Counted from the first letter of the stretch, positions 1 to 7,473 are shown. The stretch: DNA of 22,535 nt from Clostridiales bacterium UBA6386 (GCA_002437585.1 DJQM01000021.1:1-22535), one strand, 5' to 3'. Notes: generated by a model from the sequence alone, not told the origin. A program made the numbers and translations.

Positions 1-96
1 CCTAAAGGCCTTGGCAAAGGTTACAGGACGGACACATCTGACGATGCGTCCATCCTGCAACCTGTCATATGCCACATCGATTTTTTCCTCTTTCAT
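1..96 (-). CDS. Possible 5' end of an unknown gene, cut by the window edge
   Basis: An ATG at 94-96 opens a reading frame of 32 codons that stays open to the left edge of the window. The visible product starts MKEEKIDVAYDRLQ and continues with a mixed, protein-like composition ending in ...TFAKAFR. I do not recognise the family. No Shine-Dalgarno sequence is visible before the ATG, which weakens the call. A promoter-like stretch lies just upstream on the same strand (about 106-140), with an extended -10-like TGC-TGTAAAT, so a transcript would have a very short leader. It could equally be a chance open frame. Confidence 0.35.
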   Translation of the reverse strand, partial: MKEEKIDVAYDRLQDGRIVRCVRPVTFAKAFR

Positions 97-171
97 TGGG
101 TCATATCTATTTACAGCACAGAAAATCCGAAAAAAGTCAAAAAAGTGTTCAGAGAGAAATCATACTGAACA

Positions 172-205
172 GCAATTAAAATCTTTTTTGAAAGATTTTA
201 ATTGC
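172..205. repeat. Perfect AT-rich inverted repeat (15-bp stem)
   Basis: GCAATTAAAATCTTT (172-186) pairs exactly with AAAGATTTTAATTGC (191-205) around a TTTG loop. It lies in the gene-poor stretch between the truncated left-edge gene and the IS110 remnant. It may be a bidirectional terminator or part of a mobile-element end. There is no clean T-tract after it on either strand. Confidence 0.7.
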
Positions 206-233
206 CCGAAGGGCAAGGCGTTCCTATGAGACT

Positions 234-291
234 TGTTTTGTGATTTCTTTCCTTATAAATCACAAAACAGGCAGTGCCTTCAGGCAATGCC
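234..291. repeat. Two adjacent inverted repeats
   Basis: TGTTTTGTGATTT (234-246) pairs perfectly with AAATCACAAAACA (257-269) around a 10-nt loop. It is followed without a gap by GGCAGTGCCT (270-279) pairing with AGGCAATGCC (282-291), with one G-A mismatch. With the hairpin at 172-205 this makes a run of stem-loops with no coding potential. Base composition is lower in GC than the rest of the window. The function is unknown; a non-coding end of the adjacent IS110 element is one option. Confidence 0.6.
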
Positions 292-361
292 TTCCTGATT
301 AAAATCAAAGATTTACTGTGAAACTACTCATTCTTTGGCTAATGGCGCAGAAAACACCCCC

Positions 362-387
362 CTAAAAAATTCGTCAGAATTTTTTAG
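362..387. terminator. Hairpin directly after the IS110 transposase remnant
   Basis: CTAAAAAATTC (362-372) pairs perfectly with GAATTTTTTAG (377-387) around GTCA, two bases past the stop codon of the transposase remnant on the minus strand. The AT-rich arms resemble an intrinsic terminator. The base run after the minus-strand stem is G-rich rather than T-rich, so terminator strength is uncertain. Confidence 0.5.
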
Positions 388-389
388 TT

Positions 390-1385
390 TTATGCGGGTA
401 CGACTGTAGCTTGAAAACCCAACGCTATCAATTTCTTTATCAGAGCATTTTTCTTTTTCTCGATATTAAACTGATTGTAGTAATTCGAGCCAAGGTCATG
501 ATACGGTACTTGTTCCTTAATGACATGATAGATTGCAATCAGCATGGAGTGAGCAACTGCAACGTAAGCTCTTTTCTTCCCTCTGTGCGCACTAATCCGA
601 GCAAATTGGGCACTGAAATAGGAATCTTTGACCTTTACTGCCGAATGGGCACACAAAACTAATGTGGTTCTCAGAACTGCGTTCCCTTTTGCGGTTCTTC
701 CGGATTTGCGCTTCTTTGCACTTTCGTTATTTCCAGGACACAGTCCTGCCCACTTTGATATGTGCTTATCTGTGGGAAATCTGCCCATGTCCGTTCCAAT
801 TACAGAAATAATAGCCTGCGCACTGTCGTTCCCAATTCCCGGAATTGCTTTCATATCCTCAACGCATTTCTTCTCATCGGGATTCATAAAGTTATTGATT
901 TCTTCGTTAAGATTGGAAATGTGTCCTGCCAGTTCGTCTAAATGCTTTAGAAGCTCTTTCAGCACTCTTCGCTGCATCTTTGACAGCACTCCGTTCATGT
1001 CATCTATCAATTGCTCTGCGTTTGCCTTTAAGTTCCGTGCAATCTCCTTTTTACTAAGCATCTCGTCGTATTTTGCACGGTCAAATTTTTCACCGGACAA
1101 AATCACATTTAGAATATTACGAGAGCTTTTCCCGTCTATTTCGGATACAGTTCCGGATAGCTTTATATTTGCTCCTTCCAAAATCTTTTGCAGCCTGTTT
1201 CATTCCCTTGCTCTATCTTCAATCAAGCTCTTACGGTATCGCACAAGCTCCCGCAATTCCCGCTGGTCTTTGTCTGGAATATAACTTGCTTTCAGCAGTC
1301 CGTGTTGAAGCAAATCTGCTATCCATTCTGCATCCTTCGTGTCTGTCTTTCGACCTGGCACCGTTTTCATATGCTGCGCATTTAA
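390..1385 (-). pseudogene. IS110-family transposase remnant, 5'-truncated with an internal stop
   Basis: The minus-strand frame reads NAQHMKTVPGRKTDTKDAEW from about 1382, which is the second half of the DEDD (RuvC-like) domain of IS110-family transposases. It continues through RELRELVRYR to an in-frame TGA at 1200-1202, then resumes as NRLQKILEGANIKL and runs to TAA at 390-392. The C-terminal part contains AIPGIGNDSAQAIISVIG and the conserved CPGNNESAKKRKSGR segment, typical of the Transposase_20 domain (PF02371). Roughly the first 100 residues expected in the family, with the first catalytic acidic residues, are missing. A TTG-initiated fragment of 263 aa (390-1181) remains open but would lack the nuclease domain. 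The element is therefore inactive unless helped in trans. No terminal repeats are visible, as expected for IS110. Confidence 0.9.
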
Positions 1386-1981
1386 TCAGGAAATAGTATC
1401 AGACCCCAGAGAAGTGCCGCCGGAAGGGGCTGGATGAAAAACATGACACAGAAGGTGACGGCGAAGGTGACGAAAACCTCGCCCGTTTTCCAGCTGGGGC
1501 GCAGGGAAGGGAAGCGGCGCAGAAGGAGCCTGCCCAGGCACCAGCCCAGGCCAGCACCCAGGGTGTTGGTCATCAGGTCGTTCACGTCCGTTGCCCGGCG
1601 GGCGAACAGCTGCAGCAGCTCGATAGCCAGGGAAAAACCGAAGCCAAAGAGGGCGGTGCGGAAAAAGGAGCGGTAGCGTTTCCACAGAACCGTTAACCCA
1701 AAGCCCAGGGGGATAAAGAGCAGCACGTTCAGAAGACTGTTTTTGTAGTCCGAGAACATATAGGCGAAGGGATGCAGATTGATATTCCGCTCAAAGCGGA
1801 AATAAAGCAGGCTGGGCAGGCCTACCCCCGCGTCCACCGCAGCCAGGTACAAAGAGAAAACCAGGCAGACAGCTGCCCGGCTTGCATTGCGGAAGTAAAA
1901 ACGGTTGAGACACCAGAAGGCCGGAATCAGGAAAAGGGACGCGATTCCCACCTCCAGGCACAGGGAAAACAGTCGATGCAT
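1382..1981 (-). CDS. VanZ-like family membrane protein
   Basis: The 199-aa product has four or five hydrophobic segments and the VanZ-family core (PF04892): NVLLFIPLGFGL, then IELLQLFARRATDVNDLMTN followed by TLGAGLG. VanZ itself gives low-level teicoplanin resistance by an unresolved mechanism; most chromosomal homologues have no known role. The start ATG is at 1979-1981, after GGGAGG with a 7-nt spacer. It lies 22 bp downstream of the phospholipase C-like gene on the same strand and is probably cotranscribed with it. The C-terminus ends abruptly in LILFPD at a TAA that lies inside or at the edge of the truncated IS110 sequence, so the native C-terminus may have been clipped by that insertion. 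Confidence 0.85.
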   Translation of the reverse strand: MHRLFSLCLEVGIASLFLIPAFWCLNRFYFRNASRAAVCLVFSLYLAAVDAGVGLPSLLYFRFERNINLHPFAYMFSDYKNSLLNVLLFIPLGFGLTVLWKRYRSFFRTALFGFGFSLAIELLQLFARRATDVNDLMTNTLGAGLGWCLGRLLLRRFPSLRPSWKTGEVFVTFAVTFCVMFFIQPLPAALLWGLILFPD

Positions 1982-2003
1982 GGATAACCTCCCAGGGGTA
2001 TTG

Positions 2004-2555
2004 TCAGAAAACCACCTTCAGGCACAGAATGGCCAGCACGCAGCAGCAGGCATTCAGAGCGAACCGGGAGTCCCGGCGGATATCCGAGGCCTTACGCTCG
2101 TATTTCTCGTGGTATGTTTGAATTGCGCCCATAATGGTCTCATCCGTAGGCACCGAAACCTTGGGATTGCGCGCCATGAAGGACAGAAAATAGATCTGAA
2201 GGGCATCCTCGTACTGCTTGTGCTCCCGGAGCTGAGTGGGGAAGGTGTCGTTGTGGGCGTATGTAAAGGCATCGGTGGTATAGTGAATCAGCTTGCCCAG
2301 GGTGTAATAGTCATACAGGCCAAGCTGCTGACGATTTTCCAGCCGGCCGGCCATGGTGGTCATGAACCGCTGGGCGTTTTTGTAATTGTGTCCCCGGAGC
2401 CACTGGCAGCGAAGGGAGCCTTTCAGGTAGGTGGCCGGATTCCGATCCGGTTCGATGCAGCCAAGCCGGAAGGCAAGGGCGTACCGCTTTGGAATACCGG
2501 GCATATAGTGATCCAGCAGATACTGGGCGATGATCAGATGGCTTTTTCCGCGCAT
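2004..2555 (-). CDS. Zinc-dependent phospholipase C-like protein
   Basis: The 183-aa protein begins MRGKSHLIIAQYLL and matches the Zn_dep_PLPC family (PF00882). Likely zinc ligands are H6, D37, H56, H91, D95, H101, H112 and E116. The H91-x3-D95-x5-H101 and H112-x3-E116 spacings equal those of H118/D122/H128 and H142/E146 in Bacillus cereus phospholipase C. It has no N-terminal signal peptide. A hydrophobic segment lies at the very C-terminus (about residues 167-183), suggesting membrane attachment. The start has GAGG nine bases upstream. An extended -10 promoter (TGC-TATAAT) lies 30 bp before the start. VanZ follows in the same operon. Substrate and true enzymatic activity cannot be told from sequence; many family members are annotated only as hydrolase-like. 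Confidence 0.8.
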   Translation of the reverse strand: MRGKSHLIIAQYLLDHYMPGIPKRYALAFRLGCIEPDRNPATYLKGSLRCQWLRGHNYKNAQRFMTTMAGRLENRQQLGLYDYYTLGKLIHYTTDAFTYAHNDTFPTQLREHKQYEDALQIYFLSFMARNPKVSVPTDETIMGAIQTYHEKYERKASDIRRDSRFALNACCCVLAILCLKVVF

Positions 2556-2587
2556 TTCTTATGACCTCGATCAAATGATTTTTCCCG

Positions 2588-2593
2588 ATTATA
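2588..2593 (-). promoter_or_regulatory. Extended -10 promoter for the PLC-like/VanZ operon
   Basis: On the minus strand TATAAT is preceded by TGC, an extended -10. No good -35 is seen at 16-18 bp. The T-rich run and CGGATT element upstream resemble the region upstream of the left-edge gene. Confidence 0.55.
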
Positions 2594-2689
2594 GCACAAG
2601 AATCCGAAAAAAGTGTGAATAAACCGGATTTTTATAGATACGCATAAGTTCTGACAACGCGGACGTGGCTCCTTTTGGTATTAATCACG

Positions 2690-2716
2690 AAGCGGCTCCG
2701 GTTCCCGGAGCCGCTT
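2690..2716 (-). terminator. GC-rich hairpin after the pseudokinase gene
   Basis: AAGCGGCTCCGG (2690-2701) pairs perfectly with CCGGAGCCGCTT (2705-2716), loop TTC. It starts 11 bp past the stop codon of the minus-strand gene. There is no long T-run after it, so it may work as an RNA 3'-end stabiliser or a weak intrinsic terminator. Confidence 0.65.
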
Positions 2717-2726
2717 GGGGAGATAT

Positions 2727-5700
2727 TTAACCAACGGTGAAGGGAAGCTTGGCCAGCTGCATTCCCTCGATGTACAGATCCAGCACATAGCTTCCGGCCT
2801 GGTCGGGCACCTTTGGCAGGGTCAGCTCGCCGCTCTGGCGATTGCCGCCGGTCCAGATGTTTTTCCAGTAAAGCTTCTGGGTGGAGGTGTAGTCAGACAG
2901 CACATTGCCGTAGCTGTCCCGGATGGCGTAGAGCACCTCGACCTCCGTGCCGGGCAGGTAGAAGCTTTCCGAATTGCGCAGGGCAACGGAAATGCTGTCG
3001 CCCAGAGAGAAGCTGGTGGTAAAGTCGGCGGAGTCAATATCCTCGGCGTGCCAGGCGTCCTCTGGGGTTACCAGCAGATCCGCCTGGAGGGAGTGGATAT
3101 CAAAGCCAAACTGGTCGAAATCCGCAGCCGCCGGGCAGGTATAGGTCTGGGTGCCGCCCAGAACAGAGGTGCCGCTGGCAGCCTGCAGGGTCAGGGAATA
3201 CTTGGCACCGGGAATCCTTGGGGTGATGTCCGCTGTGGCCTTGTCCGCCTTCACCACGCTCTGGCCGCCGCCGTCGATGGTGTAAAGCAGGAGCCATCCG
3301 CCCTTTGGGGCGTTTCCGGCAAACTCCCAGGAGGCTGTAAGCTTCCGGGCATCGGTATCCTGAACGGCAAGGCTCTCAATCCGGATGGGATTGGCAGTGA
3401 CGCCGGTTCTCACGGGTTTGGTCATGCCGGAGGCAACAATTTCCAGCGTGTAACTGCTGGAGGGGTCAATGCCCACGAAGGTGGCTTGGGTGTCCGTGAC
3501 GGTTTTTCGCTCGTCATAGCCATTGTCACCGTAGCAGCGCACGTCCCAGCTGTCCACCACCACGTCGCCGGGAGCGTCCCAGGTCAGGGTGATCTCACTG
3601 TCGCTGGCAGCGGAGAGACGAAGGTTGTCCGCCAGAATCAGCCGGGAGCCCATGAGCTGGAGGGTTTTCTGACCGCCCAGGGTCAGATCCTTTCCGGCAT
3701 CCAGGGTAAAGGTGTACATTTTGCCCACGGAAAGGTCGGAAATTTCCACGGAATGACCCTCAAAGGTGACCTCCTTGGCTTCCTCGCCTTCAGCCGCGTA
3801 ACGGACAGTCCAGCGGCTTGGTTCGTCGCCCTCCACGGTGAAGTTCAGCACCACAGAGCCGTCCTTGGTGCCGCCTACGGAGGTAAAGGAGAGAATGTTG
3901 GTGGTAGCGTCGGTGGTGAACACGTCGGAGGTCTTGCCAGTGAGCTTATGGAAGCCGCTCACATCCAGCTGGACGGTGTAAACCGTGCTGGGACTCAGGT
4001 CGGTGAAGATGGCGGTACCGCCGCTGAGGGGCTGGCGGCTGCTGTTGCCGTGGCTGTCGGAGCAGATCACGGTGAGCTTGGACTCCGGAATCTGACTGTC
4101 CACCTTCACGGTGAGCTGATCCCGGGTGCCGGTGATGAGAATTTTCTCAATGGCCTGTAAGTAGATGTTCTGGTAGTACCAGAAGCCGGCAAGGCCGGCC
4201 ATGGACAGAGCCAGCAGGAAGGTCAGAGTTGAGATGAGCTTCTTGGCTCTGCGTTTATACTTTGGATCGGCGTACTTCTTTTCCGCTTTTTTTGCAGGAA
4301 CCTTCGGGGGGGCGTCGGGCATCAAAGGATCCCGGGGGATATCCTCACTGTCCAGAAGCTCGGTTTCGTCCTTGGCAAAGGCGAAGGGATCCGGTTCCTC
4401 CGCCTGGGGAACCACCACGCCAACCGGAGTCTCATGCCGGATCAGACTCTCCGCCTTGTCGAGAATTCCGGCGAAGTCATCCTTGGGCGGCTCCGGAGCG
4501 GCGGGGGGAGCGGGAGGAACTTCCTCCACAGGCTCGTCGATCAGCCCCTCCAGGGAGTCCATATCCAGCTTCATGACCGCCTCGTAGGTCAAAGGCACAT
4601 CCGTGGGCAAAACCGGCTGGGGTTCTGCTGGAGCGGTCGTCGGCTCGTCCGTTTCGGGGGCTTCCCCGACAGGCTCCGCTTCCGGCTTCTGAGCAGCATC
4701 GGCTTCCGGCTCGGCAGTCTCAGACCCTGTCTCCGGTTCCGGCGCGGAAGGAATCTGCGCAGGTGCCGCTTCCTCGGCAGGCGATTCCGGCTGAGGCTCA
4801 ACCGCTGGGGCTTCCGGCACGGCAGCCTGGGGTTCTTCGGCTGCTTCCGGAACCGCGGCTTCCGCAGTCTCCGGCTCTGAAGTTTCCGGTTCCGAAGGCT
4901 CCGCCTGGGGGGCTTTCTTAGGGATGGTCTCGCCCAGAGCCGCGATAGCGGCGGCATCCAGGGGTGTGTGGGGGGTGATGGGGGTATCGTTGACGGCGTT
5001 GCGCTGCATGTAGGCGGCCAGAGCCTTGCCCAAGTCAGAAGGACTGCTCCAGCGGCTCTTGGGATCCGGGTGGATGGCCTTCATAATGATTTCCGCCAGC
5101 TCATAGTCTGCGTTGGCCGGGGGAGGAAGGCCTTCCTCCGGTGCCTTGTCCTGGTGGGGCAGCTGGCCGTCATTGTAGAGTTGATAGAGGATCATGCCCA
5201 GGGCATAGGTGTCCGCGGTGAGATTCAGCGGTTCCATGGGGTCGAAAAGCTCCGGGGGCGTATACCGGCTCTGGTATTTTTTCGGCAAGGCGGTATAGCT
5301 CAGGGCGTCCAGCGAAATGAAGCCCAGGTCGCCGATCCGGTATTGCTTCTTGTCGGAAACGAAAATATTTCCGGGCTTCAGAGCCACATACAGCGAGCCG
5401 GCCTGACGGCACACCGTCAGGGCGGCGCACAGATCCAGACCCAGGTTGATGGCCTCCAGATGGGTCGCCGGGTTCTTGCGCAGGTACTTTTCCAGGGTAC
5501 GCTTGTAGCTGCCAACAAGATACACCTGATAGCCCAGCCGCTTGCGGGTAATGGGCACCAGCTGCCAGCCCTCATAGGACAGGAAGCCGTCCAGCTGAGA
5601 CAGCTTTTTCAGGAATTCCGCTTCCTTCAGCACGTCCTCACTGACCTGACGGTAGTAGTCCATGGCGTCCGCCGGGTCCTTGTAGGCACCGGCCAGAAGC

Positions 5701-5864
5701 AGTGCGTCCAGCTGGGTCTGGGATGGGGGGATGGTGATGATCTTGACGATATATTTCTTCTCCTCCCGGATGGCGGGACAGCAGCTGACACCGTCGTGCT
5801 CACCCATGGGCTGACCCATGGTAAAGCCGTCAAGCAGGGGGGAGATCAGAATTGGTTCGGACAT
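2727..5864 (-). CDS. Membrane-anchored Ser/Thr pseudokinase with extracellular fibronectin III-like repeats
   Basis: The 1045-aa protein has four regions. Residues about 10-290 form a protein-kinase fold: K41 in YIVKI, a catalytic loop reading YVALKPGN (159-166), D179 in the DFG-equivalent DLG, a TPPEL (APE-like) motif, and DTYALG and SRW motifs in the C-lobe. The HRD aspartate is replaced by A161 and no glycine-rich loop is visible, so phosphotransfer is unlikely. Residues about 300-535 are a Pro/Glu/Ala-rich low-complexity linker. One membrane helix lies at about 543-565, preceded by a Lys/Arg-rich stretch (inside-positive). The rest is extracellular: four fibronectin III-like beta-sandwich repeats and a C-terminal beta domain. 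The layout resembles PrkC/PknB kinases with PASTA replaced by FN3. The start follows AAAGGAGG by 8 nt and has its own sigma-A promoter. The ligand is unknown. Confidence 0.85.
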   Translation of the reverse strand: MSEPILISPLLDGFTMGQPMGEHDGVSCCPAIREEKKYIVKIITIPPSQTQLDALLLAGAYKDPADAMDYYRQVSEDVLKEAEFLKKLSQLDGFLSYEGWQLVPITRKRLGYQVYLVGSYKRTLEKYLRKNPATHLEAINLGLDLCAALTVCRQAGSLYVALKPGNIFVSDKKQYRIGDLGFISLDALSYTALPKKYQSRYTPPELFDPMEPLNLTADTYALGMILYQLYNDGQLPHQDKAPEEGLPPPANADYELAEIIMKAIHPDPKSRWSSPSDLGKALAAYMQRNAVNDTPITPHTPLDAAAIAALGETIPKKAPQAEPSEPETSEPETAEAAVPEAAEEPQAAVPEAPAVEPQPESPAEEAAPAQIPSAPEPETGSETAEPEADAAQKPEAEPVGEAPETDEPTTAPAEPQPVLPTDVPLTYEAVMKLDMDSLEGLIDEPVEEVPPAPPAAPEPPKDDFAGILDKAESLIRHETPVGVVVPQAEEPDPFAFAKDETELLDSEDIPRDPLMPDAPPKVPAKKAEKKYADPKYKRRAKKLISTLTFLLALSMAGLAGFWYYQNIYLQAIEKILITGTRDQLTVKVDSQIPESKLTVICSDSHGNSSRQPLSGGTAIFTDLSPSTVYTVQLDVSGFHKLTGKTSDVFTTDATTNILSFTSVGGTKDGSVVLNFTVEGDEPSRWTVRYAAEGEEAKEVTFEGHSVEISDLSVGKMYTFTLDAGKDLTLGGQKTLQLMGSRLILADNLRLSAASDSEITLTWDAPGDVVVDSWDVRCYGDNGYDERKTVTDTQATFVGIDPSSSYTLEIVASGMTKPVRTGVTANPIRIESLAVQDTDARKLTASWEFAGNAPKGGWLLLYTIDGGGQSVVKADKATADITPRIPGAKYSLTLQAASGTSVLGGTQTYTCPAAADFDQFGFDIHSLQADLLVTPEDAWHAEDIDSADFTTSFSLGDSISVALRNSESFYLPGTEVEVLYAIRDSYGNVLSDYTSTQKLYWKNIWTGGNRQSGELTLPKVPDQAGSYVLDLYIEGMQLAKLPFTVG

Positions 5865-5905
5865 GGTTATCGCCTCCTTTAAGCATCCATTGACGATACC
5901 CCTTT

Positions 5906-5934
5906 ATCATAATGGAATTGTCGAAAAAAAGCAA
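5906..5934 (-). promoter_or_regulatory. Sigma-A promoter of the pseudokinase gene
   Basis: On the minus strand TTGCTT (5929-5934), a 17-bp spacer and TATGAT (5906-5911) lie about 42 bp before the start codon. It is back-to-back with the promoter of the zinc-ribbon gene, with 11 bp between the two -35 boxes. Confidence 0.7.
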
Positions 5935-5945
5935 TACTTTTGTTG

Positions 5946-5974
5946 TTGTAATTCCCGGAAATCCGTGGTATAAT
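5946..5974 (+). promoter_or_regulatory. Sigma-A promoter of the zinc-ribbon/Ig-like gene
   Basis: TTGTAA (5946-5951), a 17-bp spacer and a consensus TATAAT (5969-5974). An ATG at 5973 overlaps the -10 box and so cannot be the translation start, which supports the start at 6021. Confidence 0.8.
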
Positions 5975-6020
5975 GTCAGCCAGTATTGACGAAAGACCAT
6001 TCACAACCGGAGGCATCAGA

Positions 6021-7085
6021 ATGAGTAAGATAATTTGTGACGTTTGCGGCACCTCCTACCCGGATACCGCCGAGTGCTGCCCCATCTGCGGCTGTACACC
6101 GGATATGGCGGGAAAGCTCATGGGGGAGGATCTGCTGGAGGAGACGGCAGGCGGCCAGGAGACCCCCAACAAGAAGATCTTCGATTTTGACGAGGTAAAC
6201 GGGGAAGCGGGCGAGGATGAGGAAGCCTACGACGACGGCGACTATGACGACGAAGAAGAGGAGGACGAGGAGCCTCAGTCCCACAACACCCTGGCGGTGA
6301 TCGTGCTGACGGTACTCATCGCACTGCTGCTGATGGCGGCGGGATTCATTTTTGTCAGGTTCTTCCTGCCGAATATGGGCGGAAAGTCTGCTGCCGCCAC
6401 GGAGACTACAGAAGCTGCCGTCACCGAGACCACCGACCTGAGCATTCCCTGCCAGGAGCTGTACATTATCAGCGGCAAGACCGTGGAGCTCAGCGAGCAG
6501 GGACAGATGTTCCTGCTGCATGTGAAGGCCAGCCCGGAGAATACCACCGATCCGATCATCTACACAAGCCAGGACGAATCCATTGCCACCGTCACTGAGG
6601 ATGGCAAGGTCACAGCCGTCTCCGAGGGGGAGACGACGATTACCATCCGCTGCGGCGTGAGCACCATGGAGTGCCCGGTGATTGTGAAATATGTTGAGGA
6701 GACAACGGTGCCGCCTACCACCGTGGCGGAGACCGCGCCTGCCGAAACCGGGGCGGCGCAGGAGACGGGAACTCAGGAGACCGCTGCCAAGGAGGGCAGT
6801 GCCTCCCAGGAGACCACCCCCGCAGCCTCTGCCCCTGCCAGCCAGCAGCTGAAGAACGTGACGCTGAAGCTGAAGAAGACGGACATCCGTCTGGGCGTAT
6901 ACTATGAGTTCAAGCTGCTGCTGGACTGCGATCTGGAGCAGAACGAAGTCCAGTGGAGTTCTGAGCACCCCTACATTGCCTCGGTGGACGAAAACGGTGT
7001 TGTCAAGGCCATCAAGGCCGGTACCACCTCCATCACCGCCCAGTATGGCGACCAGAAGGTCACCTGTATCGTTCGGTGCTACTGA
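6021..7085 (+). CDS. Zinc-ribbon membrane protein with two bacterial Ig-like (BIG2) domains
   Basis: The 354-aa protein starts at ATG 6021, 8 nt after GGAGG. The N-terminus is a short zinc ribbon (CDVCG, then CPICG), followed by a strongly acidic Asp/Glu stretch (about residues 50-92) and one transmembrane helix (about 96-120). The extracellular part has a BIG2-like domain (about 145-235, with SIATVTEDGKVTAVSEG), a Thr/Glu/Ala-rich linker and a second BIG2 domain (about 285-354, with IASVDENGVVKAIKAG). BIG2 domains occur in surface and adhesion proteins. The inside-zinc, outside-Ig arrangement mirrors the divergent pseudokinase, and the two start codons are only about 155 bp apart, so a shared role in the envelope is a reasonable inference. 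No enzyme activity is evident. Confidence 0.85.
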   Translation: MSKIICDVCGTSYPDTAECCPICGCTPDMAGKLMGEDLLEETAGGQETPNKKIFDFDEVNGEAGEDEEAYDDGDYDDEEEEDEEPQSHNTLAVIVLTVLIALLLMAAGFIFVRFFLPNMGGKSAAATETTEAAVTETTDLSIPCQELYIISGKTVELSEQGQMFLLHVKASPENTTDPIIYTSQDESIATVTEDGKVTAVSEGETTITIRCGVSTMECPVIVKYVEETTVPPTTVAETAPAETGAAQETGTQETAAKEGSASQETTPAASAPASQQLKNVTLKLKKTDIRLGVYYEFKLLLDCDLEQNEVQWSSEHPYIASVDENGVVKAIKAGTTSITAQYGDQKVTCIVRCY

Positions 7086-7107
7086 GGAATCTGACGCGAT
7101 AAAAATA

Positions 7108-7137
7108 TGGGGCTGCCTCATTTCGGAGACAGCCCCA
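7108..7137. terminator. Bidirectional terminator between convergent genes
   Basis: TGGGGCTGCCTC (7108-7119) pairs with GAGACAGCCCCA (7126-7137) with one mismatch and a 6-nt loop. On the minus strand the stem is followed by an A/T-rich run (complement of 7101-7107). It lies between the zinc-ribbon gene and the DUF378 gene and probably serves both. Confidence 0.75.
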
Positions 7138-7141
7138 CTTC

Positions 7142-7345
7142 TTATTCCCCTTCGACGGTGGTTTTTCTGCGGAACAGGAAAGAAATGCTCCAGAGGCCTG
7201 CCAGACCGACAATGGTATAGACGAGCCTGCTGAACAGGGAACCGGCACCGCCAAAGAGCCACGCCACCAGATCAAACTGGAAAATCCCCACCAGCCCCCA
7301 GTTGACACAGCCGATGATGGAAAGAATCAGCGCAAGGGTATCCAT
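7142..7345 (-). CDS. DUF378 family small membrane protein
   Basis: The 67-aa protein has two hydrophobic helices separated by a short turn. It carries the DUF378 (PF04070) signature: CVNWGLVGIFQFDLVAWLFG followed by RLVYTIVGLAGLW. The function of the family is unknown. The ATG at 7343-7345 follows GGGAGG by 8 nt. On the minus strand CATTCTA (7376-7382) matches the sigma-G -10 consensus, but the -35 region (TGATA, 17 bp upstream) matches only in part, so forespore expression is only a possibility. It shares a terminator with the convergent zinc-ribbon gene. Confidence 0.85.
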   Translation of the reverse strand: MDTLALILSIIGCVNWGLVGIFQFDLVAWLFGGAGSLFSRLVYTIVGLAGLWSISFLFRRKTTVEGE

Positions 7346-7413
7346 GAATCCAACCTCCCTTTCTGTGGATGTCCATAGAATGTGCGGATTTTGAAATTTT
7401 ATCAGGATTGTGA

Positions 7414-7442
7414 TTGAAAAACCGGGGCGTTTCCGCTATAAT
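7414..7442 (+). promoter_or_regulatory. Sigma-A promoter of ispE
   Basis: TTGAAA (7414-7419), 17-bp spacer, TATAAT (7437-7442). This excludes in-frame upstream starts at 7414 (TTG) and 7441 (ATG, inside the -10 box) and leaves ATG 7474. Confidence 0.85.
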
Positions 7443-7473
7443 GATAAAAAACAGAAAAGGACGGTGCTTTGCC

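Noticed and set aside
1073..1396. Plus-strand frames across the IS110 remnant
   Set aside because: They are antisense to recognisable transposase sequence and carry no motifs.
2715..4160. Long open frame on the plus strand (481 codons)
   Set aside because: It is antisense to the FN3 region of the pseudokinase gene. The composition is Gly/Val/Ala-rich without domain motifs, and there is no ribosome site.
4968..5882. Plus-strand open frame of 304 codons
   Set aside because: Antisense shadow of the kinase domain. It ends inside the promoter region and has no family motif.
5976..7262. Minus-strand open frame of 428 codons
   Set aside because: Antisense to the zinc-ribbon/BIG2 gene and overlaps the DUF378 gene. 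It is His/Arg/Gly-rich low-complexity translation.
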